A stretch of DNA of 64,000 bases from Thermogemmata fonticola. Its GTDB lineage: Bacteria > Planctomycetota > Planctomycetia > Gemmatales > Gemmataceae. The translations under genes were made by a program, and so were the position numbers. The notes below the pieces were generated by a model that worked only from the letters and a program-made list of their open reading frames with translations, searched no databases and was not told the DNA's origin. Where the stretch lies: positions 372,001-436,000 of the forward strand of contig NZ_JACEFB010000001.1 in assembly GCF_013694095.1 (NCBI RefSeq). The letters run 5' to 3'. Positions 8,513-17,073 of this stretch are shown in pieces. Every line of letters starts with the position of its first letter. The first letter of the stretch is position 1.

Positions 8513-11500
8513 ATGAACCTGATGGGAACTCCTGCGAGGCCGGCAATGGCTGACAAAATTATCCAGTCAGAACAAGTAGATTTGTTCGAGCAATTGGCAG
8601 TCTTGGACGAAAACCCAGCAGCCGAAGTGCAGGAGACCGTCCGGCAATTGCACTCTGAATTGGCGACCCTCGCGCGTCAATTGTCCGAGTCGGCACCTCA
8701 CGATCCCTGCATGCAGGAATCGGCATGTCAGCAAGCCCTGGCGCAAATCAAGGCTTTGATCCACAACACGGTCATGAGCACGGCATCGCTGGCTGCTTCA
8801 GAAGACGGTTCCGAAGAAGACGAACCGGATCAAGTCCCGGAATCACTGGAGCATTTCCGAATCCTCAAGTTGCTGGGAAAAGGCGGGATGGGAGCGGTTT
8901 ATCTGGCGGAAGACACGCGCTTGGGGCGTCAGGTCGCCATCAAGACGCTGCGCCGCGGTCTGGCCAAGAAAAAAGCTGCAAGAGAACGATTCTTTCGAGA
9001 AGCCCGTTTAGCTGCCACTATCGAACACGATCATGTTGTTCCCATTTACTACGTTGGGGAAGCGCACGGCATTCCCTTTCTCGCTATGCCCTACTTGAAA
9101 GGGAAGAGTTTGGAGGAATTACTGCGCAATCACCACAGGTTGCCGCTGCGGCATGTGTTGCATTTGGGATTGCAGATCGCCTCCGGCTTAGCGATTGCAC
9201 ACGAAAAGGGACTGATTCATCGCGACATCAAGCCGAGCAATCTCTGGGTGGAGCCCGTCGGTGGCGGCCGCATCAAAATCCTGGATTTCGGACTTGCCCG
9301 CTCTAATGAAGATGACATGACACTGACAAAATCCGGTGTGATCCTCGGAACGCCCGCTTTCATGGCTCCGGAGCAGGCCAAGGGGGAAAAAGTCGATGCC
9401 CGCGCCGATTTGTACAGCCTGGGTGTGATACTTTACCGAATGGCCACAGGTCAATTACCTATATCCGGAACTGACACCTACAGCATGCTCGTCGCGTTAG
9501 CTACAGAGCAACCTCGCCCTATAGTAGAATTGGCACCCGAGTTGCCCCCAAGTCTTGCAGATCTCATCATGCGTCTTCTAGCGAAGGAGCGGAACTTGCG
9601 TCCCGCTTCTGCGCGAGAAGTCGTCCGGGAATTGAAGACCATCCAGGAGACCTATAAGTCCACAGGACACCCCCCTTCTCCACAGACCGCGATGCCAGTG
9701 GGTCAATTAGTTCTGCCACTAGCTCAGCCGATTTCCTCTCTGGCGCGAGAATCGGAAGCGGAGAACAACCCGTGGACAAGTCTAGCAAGCTCCGAGGATA
9801 CCCCCTCCCCTACGACCCCGCTGCGGATCCAACGGCAACCCCGCCGATCGCGGCCATACCTTCCTTTACTTGTGGCTTCGGGAATTGCCGGCCTGGCCAT
9901 CCTCATTCTTTTGGGAGCTATTACGATTATCATTCGGGACAAAAGTGGGAAGGAAATTGCTCGCTTGGAAATCGAAGAAGGAAGCACCGTCGAAGTCAAG
10001 GAAGGGGGAAGAATTGTCAAAGTCTGGCCGCAAACGGATATGAAAGCCCGGAGTGGCACCTCAGGCGCTTCCAAACCACCTGGCTCGATGGGGAATTCAG
10101 AGAAAGACCCCGACCGCCGCGCCGCCCTGTGGGTGCTCTCCGTGGGGGGAAGCATCCGTATTCGCCTGGCGGGGCAAAACAATCAGATCATCCCTGTCGC
10201 CAACCTTCCCGCGGAACCTTTTGAACTCCATGAAGTGAATCTCTACCACAATCCCCATGTTACCGATTCGGAATTGGCATACCTTGCCGAACTCAAAGGT
10301 CTGGTCGTTTTGCACCTGCGCGGAACCAAGATCACCGACGCCGGACTATTCCATCTCCGGAACGTCAAAAGTTTGAAAGACCTGGACTTGGTCGATTGCA
10401 AGCACATCACGGATGGAGGACTCGGCCATCTCCATGAACTCACGAATCTTGACAGACTGTGGGTTTATGCCACTCCCATCAGTAATGAGGGGCTGATTCA
10501 TATCAGGCAACTCAAAAACCTTACATCGCTGAATGTCGGTTACACCAAGGTGACTGAGGAGGGACTGGATCAGATTCTGGAACTGGAGAACCTGACCTTC
10601 CTGCACATAGGCGGTTCCAAGATCACAGACGCTGGGGTGGCACGGCTGAAGCAACTCAAGGCACTGAGATATCTGGACATCAACGGGAATCCAATCACCG
10701 ATGCCGGTTTGGCACACCTCAAGGAGTTGCCACAACTCATGTGGATGAATCTAAGTGCTACCGAGATTACCGATGTGGGTTTGATTCATCTGAAAGAAAT
10801 GAAGAAATTGACCCGGCTAGAATTCAGGAAAAACAAAGGGTTGACCGACGCTGGACTGATTCATCTCGGTGAAATGAATCAACTCACTGGACTGTTTTTG
10901 GAAGAGCTGAACATTACGGATGCCGGTCTGATTTCTCTCAAAGGTTTGAAAAACCTGACTGTTCTAAGCCTGGCGGGTACACCCATCACGGATGCTGGGC
11001 TGGCCCATTTGAACTCCGTGAGGAGTCTGGATGATCTGAATCTCAGTAATACCCGCGTCAGCGATCGGAGTCTGGGGTGGATAGGATTACAACCCGGAAG
11101 GACGAGAGTCTCTCTAGCCCACACTCGTGTTTCGCGCGAAGGTTACGAATCGCTGAAGCGAACTCATCCGCATTGGGCCAGACGCTTGGAGTGGTCCGAG
11201 CGCAATCACGAACTGGCTCAAGTGGTACACCGGCTTGGAGGGCAAGTTTGGATTGCAGCGCGGGAGGAGGAAGAGGCAAAGCTTGTCAAAAACCCCGAAG
11301 AGCTGGTACGCGGCTACTTCCAAGTCCGGAGAGTTATTCTGGCTGGTGTCCGAGAACCGTTGGGCAACCTGCCAGCCATGCTTGCTCAGCTCTCTGACCC
11401 CGCCTGGGATCGCCTTGAAGTGCTGGAACTGTCAGGTCGGCCGGTTCCCGATCTTGGGTTTCTCCATGGTGTCAAGACCTTGACAGAGCTAAGGTTGGTT

Positions 11501-11875
11501 GATGCCCAGCTTAATGACCAGACCCTCAGCCGCTTGCCTCCGTTGCCAAAACTCAAAAAACTGGTGCTGGATGGGAACGAAATCGGGGCTGTGGGTGCAG
11601 GTCACTTGGCTGCGACCTTCCCGCAACTGGAAGAATTGTCCTTGGCTCGGACCCGTTGCGACGCCCCTTCCATTCTCCAATTGACGGCCTTGAAGGAATT
11701 ACGGGTGCTCAACTTGGCACATACAGCCATCCAGGACAATGCCTTGAAAGAAATAACTAAGCTATCGCAACTGAAATCGCTCGATCTACGCGGCACTAAA
11801 GTCAGCGCCAACGGCGTCGGTGAATTACAAAAGGCTTTGCCACAGTGCCGAATTGTGTGGGATGGAGCCAAATAA
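8513..11875 (+). CDS. Transmembrane Ser/Thr protein kinase with C-terminal leucine-rich repeats
   Basis: A 1120-residue receptor-type kinase. Residues 1-110 form an acidic, helical N-terminus. The kinase domain spans about 115-380: glycine loop GKGGMGAVYL, catalytic K144 in VAIK, HRDIKPSN, DFGLA and the APEQ motif are all intact, so it should be active. A single transmembrane helix (LVASGIAGLAILILLGAITIII) lies near 452-475. Residues from about 575 hold an LRR-like domain of some eleven 24-residue repeats of the ITDAGLAHLKEL type, then a break near 880-950 and a second shorter repeat block. The topology predicts a cytoplasmic kinase and an exported sensor domain. A GAGGA sequence precedes the ATG. 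It probably works with the ECF sigma factor encoded upstream. Confidence 0.93.
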   Translation: MNLMGTPARPAMADKIIQSEQVDLFEQLAVLDENPAAEVQETVRQLHSELATLARQLSESAPHDPCMQESACQQALAQIKALIHNTVMSTASLAASEDGSEEDEPDQVPESLEHFRILKLLGKGGMGAVYLAEDTRLGRQVAIKTLRRGLAKKKAARERFFREARLAATIEHDHVVPIYYVGEAHGIPFLAMPYLKGKSLEELLRNHHRLPLRHVLHLGLQIASGLAIAHEKGLIHRDIKPSNLWVEPVGGGRIKILDFGLARSNEDDMTLTKSGVILGTPAFMAPEQAKGEKVDARADLYSLGVILYRMATGQLPISGTDTYSMLVALATEQPRPIVELAPELPPSLADLIMRLLAKERNLRPASAREVVRELKTIQETYKSTGHPPSPQTAMPVGQLVLPLAQPISSLARESEAENNPWTSLASSEDTPSPTTPLRIQRQPRRSRPYLPLLVASGIAGLAILILLGAITIIIRDKSGKEIARLEIEEGSTVEVKEGGRIVKVWPQTDMKARSGTSGASKPPGSMGNSEKDPDRRAALWVLSVGGSIRIRLAGQNNQIIPVANLPAEPFELHEVNLYHNPHVTDSELAYLAELKGLVVLHLRGTKITDAGLFHLRNVKSLKDLDLVDCKHITDGGLGHLHELTNLDRLWVYATPISNEGLIHIRQLKNLTSLNVGYTKVTEEGLDQILELENLTFLHIGGSKITDAGVARLKQLKALRYLDINGNPITDAGLAHLKELPQLMWMNLSATEITDVGLIHLKEMKKLTRLEFRKNKGLTDAGLIHLGEMNQLTGLFLEELNITDAGLISLKGLKNLTVLSLAGTPITDAGLAHLNSVRSLDDLNLSNTRVSDRSLGWIGLQPGRTRVSLAHTRVSREGYESLKRTHPHWARRLEWSERNHELAQVVHRLGGQVWIAAREEEEAKLVKNPEELVRGYFQVRRVILAGVREPLGNLPAMLAQLSDPAWDRLEVLELSGRPVPDLGFLHGVKTLTELRLVDAQLNDQTLSRLPPLPKLKKLVLDGNEIGAVGAGHLAATFPQLEELSLARTRCDAPSILQLTALKELRVLNLAHTAIQDNALKEITKLSQLKSLDLRGTKVSANGVGELQKALPQCRIVWDGAK
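10320..11094 (+). repeat. Tandem leucine-rich repeat coding units
   Basis: About eleven consecutive 72-75 nt units encode LRRs with the core [IL]TDAGL-x-x-L. Examples are KITDAGLFHL, PITDAGLAHL, EITDVGLIHL and NITDAGLISL. The codons for the core differ from unit to unit, so these are old, diverged protein repeats rather than recent DNA duplications. Confidence 0.85.
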
Positions 11876-11983
11876 TGCCACATCTTTTAGTAATTCGCTT
11901 CCTATGGTGGACTTTCTATTTTCTAAAGGCAGGATCAGCATGATCCCTTCTTCGCCTCAACAAGCACAAGTGGTGCGCCCGGC

Positions 11984-13876
11984 TTATTCCCACCCTGCCA
12001 GTGGGCCCGTGCGAGTGAAGAACCGATCGATCCGCTTCTGAATCGCGGGATCCTCCTCCAAGGGATCGGGCATGTGAGGTTTGAGCCGAGCATCAATGAC
12101 CAGCGGGCCACGACAACCCCAATGCTTGTTGTGGATGAAGGCACCCACTCCGTAAATATCACGAGCCGGATCACTTCGGGTGAAGACGACCCATAACCAG
12201 TTTTGCAAACTTTGGGCTGCAAAATCAGCGTCGTCCACGACCGTGATCAAAGGCCAGCCTTTCCACATTGTTTCATTCGTGCGAAAGGCTTCGTCCCAGC
12301 AGGCCAGCAAACGGTCCATATCTGAGTCTTTCGTAGGATGGCTTGGGGAAAGTTGAGAGATTCGTGGGCATGGTGGGCCTTGAATAGCAACGATGCCGGG
12401 AAGGACAAGGCGCATCGGACCAAACTCGGAAGGAACGGGCCAATGAGACGGCAAAGAGTGGGCAAGTTCCCGCCGTTTCTTCCCCGCCACGGCGATGACC
12501 ACTTTACTGCCGACATTCAGCCCGCAGCCGGCGGAATAATCCAGAGTGTCAATTGTTGTTTGCGTGTGGAAATGGAGGTCGCGTTCAGGTCGAACTCGTT
12601 CCAACACATGGCGGAAGAAGGCGGGAACGTCATGGACATCGAGTGAAGGGTCATCCTCCTGAGCAGCGATGAGGAGATATTTTGCCAGGGACAGTTGGCC
12701 TTGACCGAGGATTGCCGAGGCCTGCGTCAGCAATTCCTGAGGTTGTCGTTCGGGAGCGTAGGGCACGTAACGCTCTGAGCCGATGGCCAGAAGCAAGGGA
12801 TGAACACCGGCTGCATCCACGGCATGAACGGCACGCACACCGGGGAGCACGGAGGGAATAACCGGTCCGGTCAACTCGTGGATCAATTCCCCAAAGCAGG
12901 AGTCCTCTTGGGGGGGCCGACCCACGACTGTGAACGGCCAAATGGCATCAACGCGGTGGTATATAGCTGTCACCGTCATGACGGGAAAGTCATGGCGGAG
13001 GCTATAGTAGCCGAGATGGTCGCCAAATGGTCCTTCGGGCTTGGTTCGGCCGGGTTCGACATATCCTGTGATGACGAAATCGGCATCGGCGAAAAGTGGA
13101 AGAGGAAAAGGGGAATCGTGTTTGGGGATGGGGCACAGGCGGATGCGCCGGCCTGCCAGTATGCCCGCAAAGGCAATCTCTGGCATTCCTTCCGGCAGAG
13201 GCATTACAGCTGCGACGGCCAGCGCTGGCGGACCACCGACACTGATACATACGGGCAACCGCTCTCCGCGACGCAGCGCTGCGGCATGATGCACGCCGAT
13301 GCCCCGATGAATCTGGTAGTGCAAGCCGCATTCGCGATCGGGCAGATAGTCATTTCCGCCTATTTGTACCCGATACATCCCCAAGTTGGAATGCCGCCAA
13401 CCCGGATAATCCGGGTGCTCGGTATACACTTGAGGCAAGGTGATGAACGGACCGCCGTCTGCCGGCCAGCATTGCACTTGCGGCAGTTGCGAGAGAATCG
13501 TGCGCGCAGCCAGGACCGGACCACGACGCACCCAGCGAGGGCGGAGGCAGTTCAGCCAAAGCGGCAACTTCCAGTAGCGCCAAGGGTACCGCACCAATTC
13601 TTGGGGATCCCGCTTCAGGGACACCAGTTGGCGGACTACATCCAGGGTATCGCGGAACAAGTAGCGAATACGTTGAGGTGTGCCGAAAAGATTGGAAACC
13701 ATCGTAAAGGGGGTGCCTTTGACCCGGCGGAACCACAAAGCAGGTCCCCCTTGACTTTGCACTCGGCGGTGCAAAGCAGCGGCTTCCAGATACGGATCGA
13801 CTTCCTCCTCGATTCGTACGAGTTGATTCGTCATCTCCAAATCAGCAATACAACTACGCAGATCGGCATATCCCAT
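11984..13876 (-). CDS. UbiD family (prenylated-FMN-dependent) decarboxylase
   Basis: 630 residues, longer than E. coli UbiD (about 490) but within the range of the family. Family signatures include YLEAAALHRRV and GGPALWF near the N-terminus, then GIHVHHAAALRRGERLPVCI-type sequence, EGPFGDHLGYYS, VGRPPQEDS and GVGAFIHNKHWG-like C-terminal elements. EGPFGDHLGYYS carries the Glu/Asp residues that line the prFMN site. Such enzymes (de)carboxylate aromatic or unsaturated acids; UbiD itself acts in ubiquinone synthesis. No UbiX prenyltransferase is encoded nearby, so the cofactor must come from elsewhere. ATG 13876 is preferred over a longer frame to 13951, which adds an unconserved 25-residue tail. 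Confidence 0.88.
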   Translation of the reverse strand: MGYADLRSCIADLEMTNQLVRIEEEVDPYLEAAALHRRVQSQGGPALWFRRVKGTPFTMVSNLFGTPQRIRYLFRDTLDVVRQLVSLKRDPQELVRYPWRYWKLPLWLNCLRPRWVRRGPVLAARTILSQLPQVQCWPADGGPFITLPQVYTEHPDYPGWRHSNLGMYRVQIGGNDYLPDRECGLHYQIHRGIGVHHAAALRRGERLPVCISVGGPPALAVAAVMPLPEGMPEIAFAGILAGRRIRLCPIPKHDSPFPLPLFADADFVITGYVEPGRTKPEGPFGDHLGYYSLRHDFPVMTVTAIYHRVDAIWPFTVVGRPPQEDSCFGELIHELTGPVIPSVLPGVRAVHAVDAAGVHPLLLAIGSERYVPYAPERQPQELLTQASAILGQGQLSLAKYLLIAAQEDDPSLDVHDVPAFFRHVLERVRPERDLHFHTQTTIDTLDYSAGCGLNVGSKVVIAVAGKKRRELAHSLPSHWPVPSEFGPMRLVLPGIVAIQGPPCPRISQLSPSHPTKDSDMDRLLACWDEAFRTNETMWKGWPLITVVDDADFAAQSLQNWLWVVFTRSDPARDIYGVGAFIHNKHWGCRGPLVIDARLKPHMPDPLEEDPAIQKRIDRFFTRTGPLAGWE

Positions 13877-14075
13877 GGAATAGGAACCGTTCACCCCCAA
13901 CAAAAATAACGCATTACTCGTCTGGCTCGAATTTTTTTGCCACAGCTCCAAATATCATTTTTCGCCATAATTTTTCGCTGTTGCTGAGGAAAAATTGTCT
14001 TGGGTAAGCTGAGCACAACTTGGATATGCCACAAATCTGCGGTAAGGTGTACGGTGTTGGGAGGAACATGCCACG

Positions 14076-16355
14076 GTGATGACACAGAACTGTCCAGAGC
14101 CTCCGACATTCGCCCGCGCCATGAATGCACAACATTTTTCGCGTGGAACCATCTTGGTGTTTGCAGCTCTAGGTTTGTGTGTCTCCTTGTACCTCCTGTT
14201 TCCCCATGAATGGATCGGTTGGGCCGGCGCTGGAGGAGTGATATTGATTTCGACCGCTTTGGTGAGGCAGCAACGCCGAGAAGCACACCAAGATGGAGAA
14301 GCTGCCACTACACCCCCGCTTTCAGAACATGCGGAGGGTTACCGCTTGCTGGAATCCGCGGTAGTACACGCCCATGATGCCATCGTGATTCTAGAGGCTC
14401 ATCCCCACAACGGCCAAGGACGGTCCGTCCTATACGTCAATGATGCCTTCTGCCGCCTCAGTGGATACTCCCGGTCTGAAGTTGTTGGACGTTCCCTGTA
14501 TCTTCTTCGCGGTCCGGATACCGATGCCGCGACATTGGAACAATTGCGTGAAGCACTGGATAACGGCCAGCCCCTGCGTACAGAGTTGATGAACTATCGC
14601 AAGGATGGCACACCATATTGGGTGGATCTGAGTCTGGTGCCAGTGTCGGATCGCCGGGGCCGTATCGCTCACTGGGTCATGATTCAGCGGGATATTACCG
14701 ACCAGCGTCAAGCGGCGGAAGCACTCCGCAAGAGTGAGGAACGCTATCGCCTCCTCTTCGATGGGAATCCCCAACCGATGTGGGTCATTGAGAGCCACAC
14801 TGGCCGCTTTCTAGCTGTCAACGAAGCGGCTATCCGCGTGTATCAATACAACCGGGAGGAGTTCTCGTGCCTGAAGGCGAGCGATCTCGAAGTGGGGGAA
14901 CTATCCGTCCCGATTCCACCTTCTACGTCGTCCTCTCGCTTTCGTCGCCATAGGACCCGATTCGGAAAAATCCTCAACGTCGAAATCATATCCCATCCCC
15001 TGGTCGTGGATGGCCGTGATGCTGAACTGGTTTTGATTCACGATTGGACCGAACGCCTGCAACTGGAAGAACAACTGCGGCAGGCCCAGAAGATGGAAGC
15101 TATCGGGCAGATGGCGGGCGGGGTCGCTCACGACTTCAACAACATTATGACGGGCATTCTGGGAAGTCTGGGTCTCATCCGCTTGCCAGCCGATGATCCC
15201 AACAAGGCGTTGCTTCAAGCCGTTGAAAAGGCTGCACTCCGAGCGGCGGATTTGACCAGCAAACTTCTGGCGTTTGCCCGCCGCAATCAATTGGTGCTCG
15301 CTCAAGTGCAACCTGCAGACATCGTCACGGAAGTAGTGACACTGCTGCGTCATGCCATCGATCCGCGGATCACCTTTACCGTCTCGGTGACGGAGAACTG
15401 CCCGCCGATTTGGGCCGACCCGAATCTTTTGGTTCAAGCTTTGGTCAACCTCTGCCTGAATTCCAGGGATGCCATGCCCAACGGTGGAACTATTACCCTT
15501 CGGGCGCACCCCGTGACAATTCATGAAGCGGACCTGTTGGCATATCCGGCGGATGCCAAACCTGGACACTATGTCTGCTTGTGTGTTCAGGATACCGGGA
15601 CGGGTATTCCGCCCGAACTGCTCGGCCGCATCTTTGAACCCTTCTTCACCACCAAGGAAGTTGGTAAAGGAACAGGTTTGGGGTTGCCGATGGTCTTGGG
15701 TATTGTCAAGCAGCATCAAGGCTGGCTCCGCTGCAATTCTACGTGGGGCCAGGGGACCTGTATGGAGTTGTACCTCCCGGTCGAAGGCAGTTTGGCCGCT
15801 GGGCCTGTAACTGGACCGCGCTCCGACAACTTTACCACTGTCAAGACGTTGGTCGAGACACCACGGCGAGCGGCTCCAAATGTTTCTGCGACTCGTTCGG
15901 CCAATGGCTTCCATTCCCCTCAAGCATCGCGGAGATGCATCCTGTTGGTGGATGATGAAGCCATGATCCGGGACATCGGACGGGCGGCCCTGACCAGCGC
16001 CGGTTACGAGGTGTTGCTCGCGGAAGACGGCGCCGAAGCCGTGGAAGTGTTCCAGCGGGAACATGAGCATATCGATTTAGTGATTTTGGATGTCATGATG
16101 CCGCGGTTATCAGGACGTGACGCCTTCCGCCAGATGACAGCATTAGTCCCGGACGTTCGCGTGCTCTTCTCGACGGGTTACTCTTCGGAGGAACTGACAG
16201 AACTCGATGGAGCTGTCGGACTGCTCACGAAGCCTTACCGACCGCAAGAATTGCTGGCCGCCGTCGAAGCCGCTCTGGCCGTATCCCTGACTTCCCCAGC
16301 CGAAAAGGACAACGCGAGTATGAATGAGCAAAACTACATCGTTTCCACTTCCTAA
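14076..16355 (+). CDS. Hybrid sensor histidine kinase (two TM, PAS-PAS-HisKA-HATPase-REC)
   Basis: 759 residues. Two hydrophobic segments near residues 25-68 (ILVFAALGLCVSLYLLF, WAGAGGVILISTALV) anchor it. Two PAS domains follow (about 85-210 and 220-325), the first with the GYSRSEVVGRS and RKDGTPYWVDLSLVPV pattern. The dimerisation/phosphoacceptor segment is GGVAHDFNNIMTGIL with H352. The ATPase has NLCLNSRDAM, DTGTGIP and GTGLGLPMV. A C-terminal receiver has LLVDDEAMIR, D672 in LVILDVMMP, and the KPY lysine. This is the PAS-rich soluble-sensing type with an H-D phosphorelay; no Hpt or DNA-binding output is encoded next to it. The GTG at 14076 follows GGGAGGA at 14059-14065; ATG at 14079 is equally possible. 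Confidence 0.92.
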   Translation: MMTQNCPEPPTFARAMNAQHFSRGTILVFAALGLCVSLYLLFPHEWIGWAGAGGVILISTALVRQQRREAHQDGEAATTPPLSEHAEGYRLLESAVVHAHDAIVILEAHPHNGQGRSVLYVNDAFCRLSGYSRSEVVGRSLYLLRGPDTDAATLEQLREALDNGQPLRTELMNYRKDGTPYWVDLSLVPVSDRRGRIAHWVMIQRDITDQRQAAEALRKSEERYRLLFDGNPQPMWVIESHTGRFLAVNEAAIRVYQYNREEFSCLKASDLEVGELSVPIPPSTSSSRFRRHRTRFGKILNVEIISHPLVVDGRDAELVLIHDWTERLQLEEQLRQAQKMEAIGQMAGGVAHDFNNIMTGILGSLGLIRLPADDPNKALLQAVEKAALRAADLTSKLLAFARRNQLVLAQVQPADIVTEVVTLLRHAIDPRITFTVSVTENCPPIWADPNLLVQALVNLCLNSRDAMPNGGTITLRAHPVTIHEADLLAYPADAKPGHYVCLCVQDTGTGIPPELLGRIFEPFFTTKEVGKGTGLGLPMVLGIVKQHQGWLRCNSTWGQGTCMELYLPVEGSLAAGPVTGPRSDNFTTVKTLVETPRRAAPNVSATRSANGFHSPQASRRCILLVDDEAMIRDIGRAALTSAGYEVLLAEDGAEAVEVFQREHEHIDLVILDVMMPRLSGRDAFRQMTALVPDVRVLFSTGYSSEELTELDGAVGLLTKPYRPQELLAAVEAALAVSLTSPAEKDNASMNEQNYIVSTS

Positions 16356-16462
16356 GCCCAGGGTGACACCTCTGTTGCTCTCCGGGATGAGCAGCACCTC
16401 CCTCAATATCCCAAGGGAATAGATTGCTTCGTGCATGGAAGCAACCGGAAATCCGAGACCCA

Positions 16463-17032
16463 TCAAACGGTGGCAGACCACAGGCTGCGCAGGCGGCGGA
16501 TTTGTTCCGGCATAGGCCGCGGCGGCGCTGGGGTTGTTCGACCCCGCTCTCCCTGCACTTGCCACCAGATAAAAACCGGGCCAGGACCCGCAAGCGCTGC
16601 CGGTGCTGACTGTTGCCACTGCTCGAGCGTGGCACAGGTGTAAACTCGCGGAATGCCTGCTCCCTGAGCAATGCGAGCGAAGTCCGTCCGCCGGGCGTTC
16701 GCTACAGGCTGCCCGCCGGTGACCTCGTACAGTCCGTTATCGACCAGAATGATGCGAAGCGGAACCGAGTACTGAGCCGCCGTCACAAGGCATCCCAAGT
16801 TCATCAGCAGTCCGCCGTCCCCTACCAGGACAGCCACTTTCAACTCAGGACGTGCCAAGCACAAACCCAAGGCCAGCGGCACTGCCTCGCCCATACTCGA
16901 TGGAAGATAATGAAAGTCGCGCGCGGTGTCCGAGAATTCCGGCCACAGGGCCACCGTTCCCATAGTGGTTATCACGACGTGCTCTCCCCTGTTGCAGGCG
17001 AGCACTTCCAACGCCTCTTTCGGGTGCATCAT
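16463..17032 (-). CDS. TPP-binding decarboxylase subunit (phosphonopyruvate/sulfopyruvate decarboxylase beta-like)
   Basis: 189 residues form only the C-terminal TPP-binding half of a thiamine-diphosphate enzyme. The TPP/Mg2+ motif is GDGGLLMNLGCL. Other family features are TTMGTVALW, the FHYLPSSMGEAVPLALGL stretch, and VDNGLYEVTGGQP. This pattern matches ComE-type beta subunits of sulfopyruvate decarboxylase and the beta half of phosphonopyruvate decarboxylase. Those enzymes need an alpha (PYR-domain) subunit, usually adjacent; none is seen here. The ATG at 17032 is preceded by GAGGGA. It follows the BshC-like gene by about 40 nt on the same strand and may be co-transcribed with it. Confidence 0.78.
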   Translation of the reverse strand: MMHPKEALEVLACNRGEHVVITTMGTVALWPEFSDTARDFHYLPSSMGEAVPLALGLCLARPELKVAVLVGDGGLLMNLGCLVTAAQYSVPLRIILVDNGLYEVTGGQPVANARRTDFARIAQGAGIPRVYTCATLEQWQQSAPAALAGPGPVFIWWQVQGERGRTTPAPPRPMPEQIRRLRSLWSATV

Positions 17033-17073
17033 CACACGTCCCTCTGATCTTCATGACCCTATTTGCCGGTTTG

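Noticed and set aside
12800-13909. 369-residue plus-strand frame
   Set aside because: It lies antisense to the UbiD decarboxylase, whose family motifs are clear. The antisense protein has no family pattern.
14901-16070. 389-residue minus-strand frame antisense to the hybrid histidine kinase
   Set aside because: The sense-strand kinase carries intact HisKA, HATPase and receiver motifs; the antisense translation has none.
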